Below are positions 45,714-58,475 of a stretch of 64,000 nucleotides of DNA, piece after piece. Within the stretch, counting starts at the first letter, position 1. Each line of letters opens with the position of its first letter. This DNA is from Micromonospora echinospora (lineage in GTDB: Bacteria; Actinomycetota; Actinomycetes; Mycobacteriales; Micromonosporaceae). The position numbers and the translations under genes were made by a program. Under the pieces are notes generated by a model. That model had not been told where the DNA came from. It was given only the letters and a program-made list of their open reading frames with translations, and searched no databases. Where the stretch lies: NCBI RefSeq assembly GCF_014203425.1, contig NZ_JACHJC010000001.1, forward strand, positions 4,800,001-4,864,000. The letters run 5' to 3'.

Positions 45714-47894
45714 TCAGCGCCAGGTGTCTGTGACGGCGCGGGTGCCGCCGGCCGGCGTGGTGAGCGTCCGGTTCGTGCCGGACTCCCAGGTCACCGTCCC
45801 GTCCGGGTTCTTCTTGACGTACTTGTACTCGACAGCGGTGTTCGCGGGCAGGTCGACGGTGGCCCGCCAGACCGGGTACGCGGCCGACGAGAGTGCCACG
45901 GCCGCCGCCGGGTTCCAGCTGCCGAGCGCCGGCGTGTTGCCGACGACGAACAAGTTCTGCCCGTAGGCGGTGGTCGCGGTGACGGAGAACGTGGTGGCGA
46001 CCGCCGTGGAGACGGTGTCGCCGCGGAACGTCTCGGTCACCGCGTACGTGCCGGAGGCCGGGGTGGTGAGCGTCCGGTTCGCGCCGGACTCCCAGGTGAC
46101 CGCGCCGGAGGCGGTCAGCTTGACGAACTTGTACTCCACAACGGTGGACCGGGGCAGGTCGACAGTGCCGCGGTAGACGCCGCCGCCCTGCGCGGCCAGC
46201 TTGACGCCGCCCGCGGGCGTCCACGACCCCAGCGCGGGGACGCTGCCGACGACCCGGACGTCCTGCCCGGCGGCCAGGTTCGCGGTGACGGTGAACGTGG
46301 TGGCGATCCGGTCACTCGGGCTGACCGTGGGGGACGCGGTCGGCGAGGCCGACGGGGACGCGCTGGTGCCGGGACGCGCGTTGACGTGGATCGCGACCGC
46401 GTCGTTGGCGGGGACGGACACTGTGGCCCGGCCGCCGGACACGGTCACCGTGCCGCCGGTGCAGCCGCTCGCGGTGGCGACGCCGGAGATGACGTCGCAG
46501 TACCGGCCGTCGGCGAGCCCGGTGGCGAAGGTGGCGGTGGTGGCGGAGCCGGAGTCGTTGATGCCGATCCAGGCCCGGTCGCCGCGGTGGAAGCCGATCA
46601 CGTTGCTGTTCACGGTGGTGAAGTCCGAGACGGTCTTCACCGCGCGGGCGGCGTTGGCCCAGCCGACCATGCCCTTGACGCCGGTGGTGCGGCTCAGGCA
46701 GGTCCAGACCGCGCCGCAGACCGTGTCGGTGACGCGTCCGGTGCCGTCGTGCGGCGGGGACTGGTTGCGGTTGGACCAGGTGAAGCTGTCGTACACCGAC
46801 GGCTTGCCGTGCGGGTAGGCCAGCGCGAAGTAGTTGGCCAGCACGTAGTCGGTGCCGTTCTGGTACGACAGGACCAGGCCGTCGCGCTCCAGGTCGTGGT
46901 TGGTGACCATGGAGAAGACGTTGGCGCCGGGCGCGTCGAGGTTCCAGTTCGGCACGTTCGCCAGCGCCGAGATGGAGCCTTGGAAGGCCGAGCGGATGCC
47001 CTTTGCGTACGCGAAGTCGAGCACGTCGCCGTTGCCGATGTACGCGCGGGCCTGCAACGCGGGGTTGCTCGCCCCGTCGAAGATCTCCTGCGCGACGTAC
47101 GGCCGCCGGCCCTCGACGACGGTGTTGTTCAGCTTGCCGAGGATGGCCGCGAAGTCGTCCTTGCGGATGTGCTTGACCGCGTCGACCCGGAAGCCGTCGA
47201 CACCGAGCCCGATCAGGTCGTTGAGATACGCCGCGATCTTGTTCCGGACCGCTTCCTTCTCGGTGTAGAGGTCCGACAGGGACAGCAGCTCGCAGCTGGT
47301 CACCTGGGACTCGTTGTTCCAGTCGCTGATCGAGCCGCCGGTCGGGCAGTTGTCGCCGGGGCGGTGGAAGTCGCCGGCGCCGTACGGCACGGCCGGGTAG
47401 CTGTAGCCGGAGAACTCGGTGCCGGCGTAGCCGCGCGTACCGGCCGGGTTGTTGGTGCCGGCCATGTGGTTGACCACGGCGTCGACGTAGACGCGCACAC
47501 CGGCGGCGTGGCAGGCGGTGACCATGGCGACGAACTGCTGGCGGTTGCCGAACCGGCTGTCCAGCTTGTACGACACCGGCTGGTACACCTCGTACCAGGG
47601 GTAGGCGCCGTCGGCGCTGGCGGGCAGCTGCACCGACTCCTGCGGCGGGGCCACCTGCACCGCGCCGTAGCCGGCGGGTCCGAGGTGGTCGGTGCAGGCG
47701 GCGGCGACCGAGGTCCAGTTCCATTCCCAGAGGTTGGCGGTCACCTCGCTGTCGTTGAGCACGACGGCGGCGCGGGCGGGTGCGGCGGTGGTGGTGGCAG
47801 CCGCGACGGCAACCGTGCCGCCCGCCGCGACGAGCGCGGCGGCGAGCAGCAGGCGACCGGCACGGCCACGGGGGTGCGGCCTGACGGAATGCAT
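45714..47894 (-). CDS. secreted alpha-amylase, GH13 with two CBM20
   Basis: The 726-residue exported enzyme has a signal peptide (to about residue 43), a GH13 barrel and C-domain (about 45-505), a Ser/Pro/Ala linker (about 510-528) and two starch-binding CBM20 domains (about 530-627 and 632-726). The catalytic residues are Asp238 (GFRVDAVKH), Glu270 (VAQEIFDG) and Asp334 (VTNHDLERD). It hydrolyses alpha-1,4 bonds of starch. The ATG at 47894 follows AAGAGG. Tandem CBM20 domains are unusual; one is the common number. Upstream TTGC-rich repeats suggest a maltose-type LacI regulator from outside this window. Confidence 0.95.
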   Translation of the reverse strand: MHSVRPHPRGRAGRLLLAAALVAAGGTVAVAAATTTAAPARAAVVLNDSEVTANLWEWNWTSVAAACTDHLGPAGYGAVQVAPPQESVQLPASADGAYPWYEVYQPVSYKLDSRFGNRQQFVAMVTACHAAGVRVYVDAVVNHMAGTNNPAGTRGYAGTEFSGYSYPAVPYGAGDFHRPGDNCPTGGSISDWNNESQVTSCELLSLSDLYTEKEAVRNKIAAYLNDLIGLGVDGFRVDAVKHIRKDDFAAILGKLNNTVVEGRRPYVAQEIFDGASNPALQARAYIGNGDVLDFAYAKGIRSAFQGSISALANVPNWNLDAPGANVFSMVTNHDLERDGLVLSYQNGTDYVLANYFALAYPHGKPSVYDSFTWSNRNQSPPHDGTGRVTDTVCGAVWTCLSRTTGVKGMVGWANAARAVKTVSDFTTVNSNVIGFHRGDRAWIGINDSGSATTATFATGLADGRYCDVISGVATASGCTGGTVTVSGGRATVSVPANDAVAIHVNARPGTSASPSASPTASPTVSPSDRIATTFTVTANLAAGQDVRVVGSVPALGSWTPAGGVKLAAQGGGVYRGTVDLPRSTVVEYKFVKLTASGAVTWESGANRTLTTPASGTYAVTETFRGDTVSTAVATTFSVTATTAYGQNLFVVGNTPALGSWNPAAAVALSSAAYPVWRATVDLPANTAVEYKYVKKNPDGTVTWESGTNRTLTTPAGGTRAVTDTWR

Positions 47895-47984
47895 GGCTGG
47901 GGGACCTCTTCCGTGGGTTCGAAAGGGTGAGCGGGGGTGGGGCGGCCGTCCCGGGTAGCGAACACCATGCGACATCCATGAAAG

Positions 47985-48009
47985 ACTTTGCAATACCTTG
48001 CGGCAAAGT
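47985..48009 (-). promoter_or_regulatory. amylase operator region (TTGC-rich inverted repeat)
   Basis: ACTTTGC (47985-47991) and GCAAAGT (48003-48009) form an inverted repeat around an 11-nt core containing a further CTTGCGGCAA palindrome. Repeats of this kind in front of actinomycete amylase genes are bound by MalR-type repressors. The 343-nt gap (47895-48237) is markedly less GC-rich here; nothing else clear was seen in it. Confidence 0.5.
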
Positions 48010-48237
48010 TTTCGAAACCAGCAGGCAACATCGAGGCACTTAGGTGGCCCTCCACCTGGATTCATCCAGACAGGACAGTGCGAATCGGCCACGGACGCGA
48101 GTCCCGGCGCTCGGGACAACCGGCCGTTTCGCGGGACGGTCGCAAGTTCCGAGCAGGTTTTCCAACGTTTGCGGCCCGACCGCATCCACCCTCGCCGGAT
48201 CGCCCGCCGAAGGCGGGCCTGGGTGAGGCCGGCCGGG

Positions 48238-48867
48238 TCAGTAACGCCGGCGCGGCAGCCACCCCAGAAAGCGCGCCCTGGCCTGTGCGAGCGGCATGGC
48301 CGGCATGTCCTTGGTGGCGGCGACGAGACAGGCGCCGAGATAGACGGCGAGCCCCGCGGTCGTACCGCCGAACTCGACGAGCAACTGGCTCTGCTTGGTG
48401 GGACACGGCCAGGCGGCGGCGCAGCCGCTGCACTGCCAGCTCGGCGGCAGCGGCAGGTGCGCGGGCGGGGCGTAGCGGCGGGCCGCGCTGTTGCGGCTTC
48501 GCCGGTCCGGGCGCCCGGCTTCCGGCACCGGCCCCGCGAGGCGCTGGCGGGCCCGGGTCAGCGCCGCACCGACCTGGCCCAGCGCCTCCACCCCCACCCG
48601 CTGGGCCAGCACGGCGGTGAGCAGATGATGCCCCACCGCGTCGAACTCGGCCAGGGTCCATTCGCGTCGCTGGCAGAACTCGCGCAGCGCGTGGCCTTCG
48701 GCGCTGGACGGATGCGCCAGGGCCTCCTGCAGTGTCTCCCGCACCGCGGCGCCCAGCGCCGGCTCGTGCCCCCGGAGCCGGCCCACCACACGATGATCAT
48801 CCAGCAGCTGCCGGAGCGACTCCGCGGCCGCTTTCCGGGCCACGTCCCGCGCGTACGCCATGTCCAC
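48238..48867 (-). CDS. unknown protein with C-terminal WxCxxC...WPC motif
   Basis: The protein of about 210 residues has a helical N-terminal part (about 1-100) and a C-terminal segment with WQCSGCAAAWPC, then a helical tail ending LGWLPRRRY. Short actinomycete proteins with this WxCxxC-x4-WPC motif are common next to regulators and are of unknown function; the cysteines could bind zinc. The start is uncertain: GTG 48867 (after GAGGGGG) or ATG 48861; an in-frame GTG at 48990 is possible. It is divergent from the AraC-type gene. Confidence 0.6.
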   Translation of the reverse strand: MDMAYARDVARKAAAESLRQLLDDHRVVGRLRGHEPALGAAVRETLQEALAHPSSAEGHALREFCQRREWTLAEFDAVGHHLLTAVLAQRVGVEALGQVGAALTRARQRLAGPVPEAGRPDRRSRNSAARRYAPPAHLPLPPSWQCSGCAAAWPCPTKQSQLLVEFGGTTAGLAVYLGACLVAATKDMPAMPLAQARARFLGWLPRRRY

Positions 48868-48990
48868 CTGTGCCCCCTCGACCCCTCGCAGCGAGCCACA
48901 ACGGCGTCGACTTTTCCGCACTGTCCAATGCGGAGCTAGACCCGTGAGCGCACAGAAGACACGCCACTGATCGCTTAGCGCAAAAACCAT

Positions 48991-49023
48991 TGATGGGATT
49001 CACCATATGCAGGAATCCCATCA
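48991..49023. promoter_or_regulatory. perfect 11-bp inverted repeat upstream of the AraC-type gene
   Basis: TGATGGGATTC (48991-49001) and GAATCCCATCA (49013-49023) pair perfectly around ACCATATGCAG. It lies in an AT-richer stretch between divergent genes, 65 nt before the AraC-type ATG. An operator is more likely than a terminator, since no gene ends here. Confidence 0.5.
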
Positions 49024-49088
49024 GGTAATAGCATTGGGAGAAGCGAGAATGTTTCGCGCTCGTTACGACGGCTTCCATTTCCGGGCGA

Positions 49089-50069
49089 ATGCGGCAGGAG
49101 GGCGACGTGAGGTGTCACCCCATCGTCAGCCACCACTTCAGCAGCCGACGGCCGGACGTTGTTCACCATTACCTCACCGAGGCGTACGGCACGCAAGGCA
49201 TGCGCATCCGCGGCGGCGGATACCGCCTCAGCCACCACCGAATCAACGCCGGCTCGTTCCGGATGGACCGGGTCGCGCAGTCCGGCGATCTGCGCATCGA
49301 CGTCGAGCAACTCGATTCCGTTGTCGTCTGCCAGAGCACGAGCAGCATGGTGAGCCGTGTCAGTGACGGCGAACTGCGTCCCTTCCGCCCCGGAGACGTG
49401 TTCCTGAACGCGCATCCGGGCCGTCCGTACCGGATCCGGTGGCGCCGGGGCGAGGTGCTCCTGGTCCAGCTGGACGCCGGCCTGCTCCACCAGGTCGTCT
49501 CCCCCGCACCCGGACGCCGGCCCGCGCCGATCCGGTTCACCGACCTCCAGTCGGCCTCCCCGGTCCTGGCCGAACACTGGCGGTCCACCGCCCGCTACGT
49601 CCGCCATGCCGTGCTGGGCAACCCCGAGGCGAGCCGCCAGCCGCTGGTTCTCGGCGCGGCGGCGCGCACCCTCGCGACGGCCGCGCTGGCCGTCTTTCCC
49701 AACACCGCACTGACCGACCCGACGCGCCAGGACCGGCGGGACGCCGGAGCGCCGGCGCTTCGCCGGGCCATCGCCTTCATGGAGGAGAACGCCCACCGGG
49801 ACATCAGCCCGGCGGACGTGGCCGTCGCCGCCGCCGTGTCCGTGCGATCCCTGCAGTTGGCCTTCCGGCGGCATCTGGACAGCACGCCGGCGGCCTACCT
49901 GCGGCGCATCCGGCTGGAGCGGGCACACCAGGAGCTGTGCATGGGCGATCCGCGGCGCGAGACCGTCAGCCGGATCGCCACCCGCTGGGGTTTCCTGAGC
50001 CACAGCAGGTTCACCGCTCACTACCGGTCCGTGTTCGGCATCCCACCGAGCCGTACGCTGCACGGCTGA
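49089..50069 (+). CDS. AraC-family regulator
   Basis: The 326-residue protein has an N-terminal AraC-binding-like/cupin domain (about 20-180; FRPGDVFLNAHPGRPYRIRW) and a C-terminal AraC double helix-turn-helix (about 225-326). The HTH includes DISPADVAVAAAVSVRSLQLAFRRHLDSTPAAYLRRIRLERA (second half near 262-290) and the family end pattern WGFLSHSRFTAHYRSVFGIPPS. The start may be the ATG at 49089 or a GTG at 49107. No sugar gene is adjacent, so its target is unknown; the inverted repeat just upstream may be its own operator. Confidence 0.88.
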   Translation: MRQEGDVRCHPIVSHHFSSRRPDVVHHYLTEAYGTQGMRIRGGGYRLSHHRINAGSFRMDRVAQSGDLRIDVEQLDSVVVCQSTSSMVSRVSDGELRPFRPGDVFLNAHPGRPYRIRWRRGEVLLVQLDAGLLHQVVSPAPGRRPAPIRFTDLQSASPVLAEHWRSTARYVRHAVLGNPEASRQPLVLGAAARTLATAALAVFPNTALTDPTRQDRRDAGAPALRRAIAFMEENAHRDISPADVAVAAAVSVRSLQLAFRRHLDSTPAAYLRRIRLERAHQELCMGDPRRETVSRIATRWGFLSHSRFTAHYRSVFGIPPSRTLHG

Positions 50070-50074
50070 CCGGA

Positions 50075-50113
50075 CGAGCCCCGGCCCGTCGCGGCGCGAC
50101 GGGCCGGGGCTCG
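50075..50113. terminator. 18-bp perfect hairpin between araC-type and katG genes
   Basis: Arms 50075-50092 (begins CGAGCCCC, ends CCCGTCGC) and 50096-50113 are exact reverse complements around a GGC loop. It lies 5 nt after one stop and 15 nt after the katG stop, and serves both strands. Confidence 0.75.
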
Positions 50114-50128
50114 CTGGTGTCCGGCGGA

Positions 50129-53987
<3,859 letters not shown>

Positions 53988-54039
53988 GGACGGGTTTCCT
54001 CCCTCTGACGGCTGGCGCGGCCAGCCGGGTGGCGCGAGC

Positions 54040-54053
54040 TGTGAGCGCTCGTC
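54040..54053 (-). promoter_or_regulatory. weak LacI-type operator in the GH11 leader
   Basis: TGTGAGCGCTCGTC matches the first 11 positions of a symmetrical form of the window's operator. It lies about 55 nt before the GH11 ATG and downstream of the promoter, so any effect would be as a roadblock. Confidence 0.35.
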
Positions 54054-54133
54054 CCTGATGGACGGCGGGACGGGCGATGCCGCGCCAGGCGGTGGACGGA
54101 CATCGACGTCAATCGAGATACGCCGATGGCCAC

Positions 54134-54162
54134 AGTATTGGAGGATCGATTCACCGTGTCAA
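54134..54162 (-). promoter_or_regulatory. GH11 promoter
   Basis: On the minus strand TTGACA (54162-54157), a 17-nt spacer and AATACT (54139-54134) form the best promoter in the 342-nt gap 53988-54329. A palindromic TTCCGGAAAT (54167-54176), also found at 20678-20687, lies just upstream of the -35. The rest of the gap shows nothing else clear. Confidence 0.6.
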
Positions 54163-54329
54163 CAAGTTCCGGAAATGTTGTGGAAACCCGAAGTACCACA
54201 AATCGGACTTAGCGCTACCGCGCAAGCCTGGCGCGGCCACGTCGAGGGCCTCACGAGCGAGCTGATTGGGTGATGGCGGCCGGAAGTTTCGGTGGCTTTC
54301 CGGATCAAGGCCGGCCCGCGCCGGCACCG

Positions 54330-54806
54330 CTATCCGGTCGAGCCCAGCAGCAACCCGAACACGCCGCAGCAGATCGCCCCGCCGACGACGAGCGTGACGA
54401 GGGCGACCGTGTAGTTCGACCACAGGCCGAACCGCGTCACGTCGGCGCCGTACCCATCGTGGACCCGGTTGCGCCACCCGCCGAAGCGGAACACCAGGTG
54501 GTGGGCGGCCCCCGGCTGGACCATGAGCGACGTTGTCATCAGCGGGACGCCCATGAAGTCGGTGTAGCGGACGTCGTGCGCGCCGGCCGGGACGGCGACG
54601 TGCCACGTACCCTCGCCCGGGATGGCGACCAGCTGGCGGTCGATCTTGAAGCGGCTGGTGACCGGCGCGGGAATCATGTACGGCCCCCGGTTCACCGAAA
54701 CCACTAGTACTCCGCAGCCCGGCGGCGGGGCGATCGGGTGCGGGTAGGCGATCAGCGGGACGACACCGTGCATCGGCGGATACGGCTGCGAGGGGAGGTA
54801 GGACAC
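54330..54806 (-). CDS. unknown membrane-anchored protein
   Basis: The 158-residue protein has a Pro/Tyr-rich N-terminus (about 1-30), a beta-rich middle (RQLVAIPGEGTWHVAVPAGAHDVRYTDF) that reads like a small PEGA- or sandwich-type domain, and one C-terminal membrane helix (about 132-154) ending in LLLGSTG. No family is named with confidence. The GTG start is preceded by a purine-poor region and may be leaderless. Confidence 0.6.
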   Translation of the reverse strand: MSYLPSQPYPPMHGVVPLIAYPHPIAPPPGCGVLVVSVNRGPYMIPAPVTSRFKIDRQLVAIPGEGTWHVAVPAGAHDVRYTDFMGVPLMTTSLMVQPGAAHHLVFRFGGWRNRVHDGYGADVTRFGLWSNYTVALVTLVVGGAICCGVFGLLLGSTG

Positions 54807-54850
54807 GGCCAGATTCTGGCACGGTCGCGCCAGGTGTCGATCTCCCCCGG

Positions 54851-56503
54851 TCAGCCCGCGCCGGGCGCCGCGGCGCCGACGAGCAGGCGCTGTCGCATCA
54901 GGAACTTGCGGACCTTGCCGGTGGGCCCCATCACCACGTCGTCGTCGGGGACGGTCACCACCCGGCGCAGCGTCGCGGCCACCGCCGGGCCGAGCGCGGC
55001 CCGGACCCGGTCGGTACGGTCGCGCGCCGGATCCGCGTCCTCGGCGAGCAGGAGCAGCACGTCGGTCACAGTCGTGCCGTCCTCCCCCGCCGCCGCGACC
55101 ACAGTGCAGTCACGGACGTCCGGGCAGTGCCGCAGGACGCGCTCCTCGGACAGCGCGGTGTACAGCCAGGTCCCGCCGCCCAGGTCGACCGCGTCGCTGG
55201 CCCGGTCGACGTGGTGGTAGTTCCCGTCGGCGTCGCGGTACATCAGGTCACCGGTGAGGTAGTAGCCGCCCAGCCGGGTGCGGTACGTGGTGACCGAGTC
55301 GTTCCAGTACCCGAGCGCCAGCGTCGGCGACTTCAGGCCGACGTGCCCCACCTGCCCCGGCGCGACCTCCTCGCCGGTGTCCACGTCGAGCAGCGCGATC
55401 TCGGCGAACGGGTACGGCTTGCCGACGCAGCGGTCGTAGCGGTCGCTGCCCAGCCGGTGGGTGATCCGGAACGCGCCGTGCCCCATCTCGGTGGAGCCGA
55501 GCATGTCGACGAACTTCGAGCCGGGGACGTCGACCATGCCGTCGCGGGTGTACGCGGGATGGCTGCCGACCGCGACCAGCCGGCGTACGTGCGACTCGTG
55601 CGCGCAGTCACCGGTGTTGAACCAGTTGCGCACCGAGCTGAGGTCGCGGGTGGTGAGGTCGACCCGGGCCAGCTCGGACCAGGTCACCGCGAAGCCGAAG
55701 ACGCCGGTGGGGCGCCACCGTTCGATCGCGTCCAGGATCGTCTCGGCGCTGCGCGCGAACGGGCCGCCCTGCGCGGACAGGCAGAGCAACTGGTAGCCGT
55801 TGCAGAGCGCCTGGTTGAGGGTGATGATGCCGGCGGCGTGCGCGGCCGGCAGCGCGGACATCTCCCGTACCTCGCCGTACGGCCGGGACTCGGTGAGCCG
55901 GACCGCGCGGATCGCGGCGAACAGGCCGTGGTGCGAATGGACGATCGCCGCCGGCACCCGGGTGGTGCCCGAGGAGTGGGTGATGACCACCGGGTCCTGC
56001 GGATGATGCCGGTGGTGCGGCGGGGCCTGCGCCGGGTCGCCGGCGCCGGTGCCCGCCGCGTCGCCGAGGATCGGCGCGCCGAGGTCGTGCTCGGCCAGGG
56101 CGGCATGGTCGGCGTCGATCACCACCCCGGCGCCGCGCAGCCGCCGCACGAACTCGGCCGCCAGCTCGATCGGCATGTTGCCGTTCATCAGCGCCGGGAT
56201 CGCACCGAGCCAGGTCAGCGCCAGGAAGTTGAGGAACACGTCGGGCGCGGAGGTCACGTACACCGCGACCGGGTCGGCCCGGCGGACGCCGCGCGCCCGG
56301 AACCACGCCGCCCGCGCCGCGACCCGCTCGGTCAGGGTGGCGAGCGACAGCGGCGTCCAGGCGGGGATGCCGTCGACGTCGACGTCGAACGTCACCCGGG
56401 GCATGTCCATGTCGGCGCCGTGCTCGGCCAGCCGGAGCAGCACGTTGCCCGCGCCCAGCTCCATGTCGGCCGCCAGCGTCGCGCGGAAGTTGTCGGCACC
56501 CAA
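54851..56503 (-). CDS. acyl-CoA/acyl-adenylate ligase (AMP-binding family)
   Basis: This is a class I adenylate-forming enzyme of about 550 residues. The P-loop-like motif VVITHSSGTTRVPAA (about 180), the GSTEMGHG core, the TGDLMYRD hinge motif (about 420) and the C-terminal catalytic-Lys motif GPTGKVRKFLM are present. It activates a carboxylic acid to an acyl-AMP and probably an acyl-CoA. The TTG at 56503 is preferred because GAGGAGG precedes it; a GTG at 56527 would include that site in the gene. It heads the left part of the product cluster. The acid used is unknown. Confidence 0.85.
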   Translation of the reverse strand: MGADNFRATLAADMELGAGNVLLRLAEHGADMDMPRVTFDVDVDGIPAWTPLSLATLTERVAARAAWFRARGVRRADPVAVYVTSAPDVFLNFLALTWLGAIPALMNGNMPIELAAEFVRRLRGAGVVIDADHAALAEHDLGAPILGDAAGTGAGDPAQAPPHHRHHPQDPVVITHSSGTTRVPAAIVHSHHGLFAAIRAVRLTESRPYGEVREMSALPAAHAAGIITLNQALCNGYQLLCLSAQGGPFARSAETILDAIERWRPTGVFGFAVTWSELARVDLTTRDLSSVRNWFNTGDCAHESHVRRLVAVGSHPAYTRDGMVDVPGSKFVDMLGSTEMGHGAFRITHRLGSDRYDRCVGKPYPFAEIALLDVDTGEEVAPGQVGHVGLKSPTLALGYWNDSVTTYRTRLGGYYLTGDLMYRDADGNYHHVDRASDAVDLGGGTWLYTALSEERVLRHCPDVRDCTVVAAAGEDGTTVTDVLLLLAEDADPARDRTDRVRAALGPAVAATLRRVVTVPDDDVVMGPTGKVRKFLMRQRLLVGAAAPGAG

Positions 56504-56624
56504 ACGAGTCGCCTCCTCAGCTGACACACGTCACGGCCGCGCCGCCGGCGTACCGGCCGCCGAGCGGGGACACGATCAGGCTAGAGCGCCCGCCACGCTG
56601 AGACAATGCTCGATGTACGCTCGG

Positions 56625-57389
56625 TCAGGACACGTCGCGGTTGAACAGGTGCGACGACCAGAACAGGCTCGCCGCGGCCAGCCCGGACATGATGAGCGCG
56701 CCCTGCCAGACCACGGCCTGGGTGATCTGGCCGGCGAACAGCGCCCGCATGCCGTCGGTGGCCCAGGCGAACGGGTTCCACACCGCGACCCGCTGGATCC
56801 ACATCGGCGCCAGCACGAGCGGGATGAGCACGCCGGCGAGCAGCGACACCGGCTGCCCGACAGTGTTCACCAGCACGCCGAGGCTGTTCTCGTTGCGGAC
56901 CAGCAACGCGATGTCGTACGAGATCGAGGTGCTCAGCAGCACCATGACCGACAGCAGCGCGTACGACACCAGCAGGTTCGCCAGGTGCACCCGCAGGCCG
57001 AACGGCAGCGCCACGAGCGTGACCACCATGGCCTGCACCACGTTGAGGCACACGTGCATCAGCGCGCGGCCCAGCAGCAGGCCGGTGCGGCTCACCGGCG
57101 TCACCCGGCACCTGTCGATGATGCCCGCGCGCAGCGCGCTGAGCAGCCCGTAACCGGCGAACAGGCCGCCGAACAGGCCCATCGCCACGAACAGGCCGGG
57201 CACGTAGATGCGGTACGCGTCGGCGTAGGTCGAGGCGCCCCGGTCGACCATCACCACCTTGAGGAACGGCGCGAAGAGGATCAGGTAGGTGATCGGCTGG
57301 GCCAGGCTGAACGCCACCATCACCGGGTTGCGCACCATCAGGCCGGCCTCCTGCTGGAAGATCAGCCAGGTGTCGCGGACGAGTTTCAC
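56625..57389 (-). CDS. ABC-2 type exporter permease (DrrB-like)
   Basis: The 254-residue membrane protein has six hydrophobic segments and the ABC-2 pattern: an amphipathic N-terminus (VRDTWLIFQQEAGLMVRNPVM), then ERxx-like IIDRCRVTPVSRTGLLLGRAL, and a late NPFAWATDGMRALFAG. The GTG at 57389 follows GAGAGGAG. It lies 23 nt after the ATPase gene, forming a two-gene daunorubicin-resistance-type exporter. In this cluster it would export the product. Confidence 0.9.
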   Translation of the reverse strand: MKLVRDTWLIFQQEAGLMVRNPVMVAFSLAQPITYLILFAPFLKVVMVDRGASTYADAYRIYVPGLFVAMGLFGGLFAGYGLLSALRAGIIDRCRVTPVSRTGLLLGRALMHVCLNVVQAMVVTLVALPFGLRVHLANLLVSYALLSVMVLLSTSISYDIALLVRNENSLGVLVNTVGQPVSLLAGVLIPLVLAPMWIQRVAVWNPFAWATDGMRALFAGQITQAVVWQGALIMSGLAAASLFWSSHLFNRDVS

Positions 57390-57412
57390 GCCGTACTCCT
57401 CTCGGCGTCCGG

Positions 57413-58390
57413 TCACTCCGCGAGCGACCGGCCGGTCTTGGCCAGGAACACGTCGTCGAGGCTGGGCCGGCGGGCCTCGATCGCGCCGGGCTCGATGCCC
57501 CGGTCGTAGAGCGCCCGCATGACCTGCGGGATGGCCGTGGCGGCGCTGTCGACGTAGAGCCGCAGCGTGCCGTCGACCGGCTCGGCCGCGTGCACGTACG
57601 GCGCCTCGGCCAGCAGCTTCGTCGCGGCCGGCAGATCGCCGCCGGTTTCGTCCGCGACGTCGGCGGAGGCGAAGTCGACGGCGACCACGTCGCCGGAGAT
57701 CTCGCGCTTGAGCGCCGACGGGGTGCCCTCGGCCACGATCCGCCCGGCGTCGATGATCGAGACCCGGTCGCAGAGGCTGTCGGCCTCGTCCAGGTAGTGC
57801 GTGGTGAGGAAGATGGTCATGCCCTCCTCGCGCAGCCGCCGCACCTCCTGCCACATCCGCACCCGGCTGGGCGGGTCGAGCCCCGCTGTCGGCTCGTCCA
57901 GGAACATCACCTGCGGCGAGTGGATGACGCCGAGCGCGACGTCGAGGCGGCGGCGCTGCCCACCCGAGTACGTCTTGATCTTGCGGTCGGCGAAGTCGTC
58001 GAGATGGAACGCGCGGATCGCCGCGACGGCCAGCTCCTGCGCCACCGATTTCGACAGCCCGTGCATCCGGGCCTGGAGCACCAGGTCCCGCCGGGCGGTG
58101 GAGTCGTCGTAGGTGCCGCTGGCCTGCGCCACGAAGCCGATCCGCCGCCGCACCTGCGCGGGCGCGCGCAGCAGGTCGACCCCGGCGATGGTGGCCACTC
58201 CGCCGCTGGGCCGGATGAGCGTGGCGAGCATCCGCAGCGTGGTGGACTTGCCCGCGCCGTTCGGGCCGAGAAAACCGACGATCTCGCCGCGCCGCACCGC
58301 GAAGTCGACGCCGCGTACCGCCTCGACTGTGGTGGCGCCACGGCCGCGTCCGACCCGGAACGACTTGCGTAGGCCGGTGGCCTCGATCAT
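57413..58390 (-). CDS. ABC exporter ATP-binding protein (DrrA-like)
   Basis: The 325-residue ATPase has Walker A GPNGAGKSTTLRML (about 41-48), signature YSGGQRRRLDVAL (about 143) and Walker B VMFLDEPTAGLDPPSR, followed by the H-loop TTHYLDEAD. The C-terminal 90 residues are the DrrA-type extension (ending DDVFLAKTGRSL). It drives the permease encoded just downstream. Exporters of this type give self-resistance to producers of aromatic and glycosylated antibiotics. Confidence 0.94.
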   Translation of the reverse strand: MIEATGLRKSFRVGRGRGATTVEAVRGVDFAVRRGEIVGFLGPNGAGKSTTLRMLATLIRPSGGVATIAGVDLLRAPAQVRRRIGFVAQASGTYDDSTARRDLVLQARMHGLSKSVAQELAVAAIRAFHLDDFADRKIKTYSGGQRRRLDVALGVIHSPQVMFLDEPTAGLDPPSRVRMWQEVRRLREEGMTIFLTTHYLDEADSLCDRVSIIDAGRIVAEGTPSALKREISGDVVAVDFASADVADETGGDLPAATKLLAEAPYVHAAEPVDGTLRLYVDSAATAIPQVMRALYDRGIEPGAIEARRPSLDDVFLAKTGRSLAE

Positions 58391-58475
58391 CGAGCCTCCT
58401 CGTGCGGCGCGACGCCGGCGCGGGTGCGTCAGGTCAGGCTAGTTCGGCCCCGACGGTTGGACAACGGTCGATGCG

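Noticed and set aside
47995..48008. CCTTGCGGCAA in the amylase control region resembles the rifamycin element core
   Set aside because: Only the inner 11 bases agree; the flanks differ, it forms part of a longer TTGC repeat array typical of amylase operators, and no rifamycin-related gene is adjacent.
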